This document shows, piece after piece, positions 5,446 to 6,700 of a DNA stretch of 6,700 nt (position 1 is its first letter; the number at the start of each line of letters is the position of its first letter). The translations under genes were made by a program, and so were the position numbers. The stretch lies in assembly GCA_003454665.1 (NCBI GenBank), contig DMKB01000237.1:1-6700 (forward strand), in the 5' to 3' direction. The notes under the pieces were generated by a model. The model had not been told where the DNA came from. It did not search any database and was given only the letters and a program-made list of their open reading frames with translations. The stretch comes from Nitrospiraceae bacterium. GTDB lineage: Bacteria; Nitrospirota; UBA9217.

Positions 5446-6700
5446 GGCTCCTCCTCTTTTCGATCACGATGGCGTTCGTAGGGCAGACGGTGTAGCATGC
5501 CTTGCAGCTGGTGCAGTAATCCTGGTCGATAAAAAACCGGTCGCGCTGTTCCACCACGGCGTCAAATGCGCAGGCGCTCTTGCAGAGGCCGCAGAGGATG
5601 CAATGCTCCGGCAGAATGCGGTAGTCACCGAGTCCCTGGCAGCGTTCCGCCCGGCAGTACTGGTCGCGGACGTGCTCCTCGTATTCATCGCGGAAGTACC
5701 TGATCGTGGAGAGAACGGGGTTCGGAGCGCTGTTGCCGAGTCCGCAGAGCGATCCCGCCACGATCGCCTCGCCCATCTTCTCGAGACGCTCGATATCTCC
5801 CTCTTGACCGCGGCCGGTCGTCATGGCTTCGAGCACTTCGAGCATCTGGTACGTGCCGATGCGGCAGGTCGGGCATTTGCCGCATGACTCGGACTGGCAG
5901 AAGGACAGGAAGTACTTTGCAACATCCACCATGCAGTCGTCTTCGTCCAGCACCACCAGGCCGCCGGAGCCCATCATCGAGCCGACGCCCCTGAGGGAGT
6001 CGAAGTCAACGGGCATATCGAGGTGCTCGGCCGGTATGCAGCCGCCCGAGGGACCGCCGGTCTGTACCGCCTTGAATCCCTTGTCCGGGTTCAGCATGCC
6101 GCCGCCGATGTCGAAGATGATCTCGCGCAGCGTAATGCCCATCGGGACTTCGATGAGTCCCGTGTTCTTGATCTTGCCCGTCAGGGCGAAGACCTTGGTG
6201 CCCGTCGATTTTTCCGTGCCGATGGAGGTGAAATAATCAACGCCCTGGCTCAGGATGACCGGTACGTTCGCGAAGGTCTCCACGTTGTTCAGGTTCGTCG
6301 GAATGCCCCACAGGCCGCCGCCGTATTCGGAGAGCCGCGGCGGTCTCGGCCGCGGCATGCCGCGCTCGCCCTCGATGGAGGCGATCAGGGCCGTTGATTC
6401 TCCGCAGACGAAGGCGCCTGCGCCTTCCTTGATCTCCATCGTGAAATCGAGACCGCTGCCGAGAATGTTCTTGCCGAGCAGCCCGACTGCCTCGGCCTGC
6501 TCGATGGCAACGCCGAGGTTCTTGACGGCCAGCGGATATTCGTGCCGTACATAGATATATCCCTGCTGCGCGCCGATGGCATAGGCATTGATGATCATGC
6601 CTTCGAGGACCGAATGGGGGTCTCCTTCCATGAGCGCACGGTCCATGAACGCCCCCGGGTCCCCCTCGTCTCCGTTGCAGATAACGGCCTTGATTGGTGA
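5426..6700 (-). CDS. NuoF/HydB/HndC-type NADH-binding flavin and iron-sulfur subunit, partial (N-terminus beyond right edge)
   Basis: The last 424 residues are present; the frame stays open to the edge, so the internal ATG at 6646 is not the start (18 codons precede it, including the NuoF-family ICNGDEGDPGAF motif). Glycine-rich segments such as GAGAFVCGESTAL and the region with NLNNVETFANVP identify the FMN/NADH-binding fold, followed by the SLBB segment (TGGPSGGCIP). Counting from that ATG, the N3-type cluster has C255, C258, C261 and C301, with 39 residues before the last. Then come a C-x4-C pair (C331, C336) and a two-site ferredoxin domain (C349, C352, C355, C359 and C378, C381, C384, C388). 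In the first site the Cys is followed by Ala, not the usual Pro. The C-terminal ferredoxin extension is absent from ordinary complex I NuoF and typical of soluble HydB/HndC subunits of bifurcating hydrogenases and NAD-linked formate dehydrogenases. The role is to exchange electrons between NAD(P)H, FMN and the Fe-S chain of the NuoG-like partner. Coenzyme preference cannot be read from the visible part. Confidence 0.95.
   Translation of the reverse strand, partial: SPIKAVICNGDEGDPGAFMDRALMEGDPHSVLEGMIINAYAIGAQQGYIYVRHEYPLAVKNLGVAIEQAEAVGLLGKNILGSGLDFTMEIKEGAGAFVCGESTALIASIEGERGMPRPRPPRLSEYGGGLWGIPTNLNNVETFANVPVILSQGVDYFTSIGTEKSTGTKVFALTGKIKNTGLIEVPMGITLREIIFDIGGGMLNPDKGFKAVQTGGPSGGCIPAEHLDMPVDFDSLRGVGSMMGSGGLVVLDEDDCMVDVAKYFLSFCQSESCGKCPTCRIGTYQMLEVLEAMTTGRGQEGDIERLEKMGEAIVAGSLCGLGNSAPNPVLSTIRYFRDEYEEHVRDQYCRAERCQGLGDYRILPEHCILCGLCKSACAFDAVVEQRDRFFIDQDYCTSCKACYTVCPTNAIVIEKRRSHVAAGK
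5450..5455 (-). promoter_or_regulatory. Ribosome-binding site of the small Fe-S gene, inside the upstream gene
   Basis: Minus-strand AGGAGG lies four bases before the ATG at 5445-5443. It sits within the last codons of the NuoF-like gene, whose TAA stop (5428-5426) falls after this start. The site fixes the start codon and indicates coupled translation of the two subunits. Confidence 0.75.

Noticed and set aside
5426..6700. NuoF of respiratory complex I
   Set aside because: The C-terminal two-cluster ferredoxin extension and the lack of any membrane subunit gene point to a soluble HydB/HndC-type enzyme, although the left part of a larger nuo cluster beyond the edge cannot be formally excluded.

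Overview
The window carries one rightward-to-leftward (minus-strand) gene cluster from a GC-rich anaerobic bacterium. In order of transcription it encodes a NuoF/HydB/HndC-type flavin- and NADH-binding iron-sulfur subunit (cut by the right edge), a small 191-residue iron-sulfur protein, a 717-residue NuoG-like multi-cluster subunit with a molybdopterin-type fold, and a complete Ni-Fe carbon monoxide dehydrogenase catalytic subunit, CooS. A strong intrinsic terminator about 85 bases past the cooS stop closes the operon. The organism cannot be named from the sequence. Anaerobic CODH, HydB-type subunits and AT-rich heptamer arrays in a GC-rich genome would fit Nitrospirota or Desulfobacterota, but this is an impression, not an alignment.

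Layout: 1-334 has no supportable gene and holds several perfect inverted repeats that look like a dispersed intergenic element. The cooS terminator is at 335-365. cooS occupies 451-2433, followed by a 152-base structured gap (2434-2585). The NuoG-like gene is at 2586-4739, followed by a 130-base AT-rich gap (4740-4869) made largely of two oppositely oriented heptamer arrays. The small Fe-S gene is at 4870-5445 and overlaps the NuoF-like gene (5426 to the right edge) by 20 bases.

How the genes may work together (inference): CooS oxidises CO to CO2. The NuoG-like protein carries the NuoG N-terminal cluster chain (2Fe-2S, His-Cys3 4Fe-4S, two ferredoxin-type 4Fe-4S) plus one N7-like 4Fe-4S site. 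The NuoF-like protein has the FMN/NADH fold, the N3-type cluster and a C-terminal two-cluster ferredoxin domain typical of soluble Hyd/Hnd bifurcating enzymes. No membrane subunits are visible. The set reads as a soluble module that could move electrons between CO, ferredoxin and NAD(P)H, possibly as a dedicated CO:NAD(P)+ oxidoreductase. A NuoE-like 2Fe-2S subunit would be expected beyond the right edge. No cooF, cooC or acs gene is in the window.

The main unusual points are: a stand-alone gene that duplicates the C-terminal module of its upstream neighbour; a NuoG-like subunit whose molybdopterin fold seems to lack catalytic residues; the inverted heptamer arrays inside the operon; and the nested inverted repeats just upstream of cooS.
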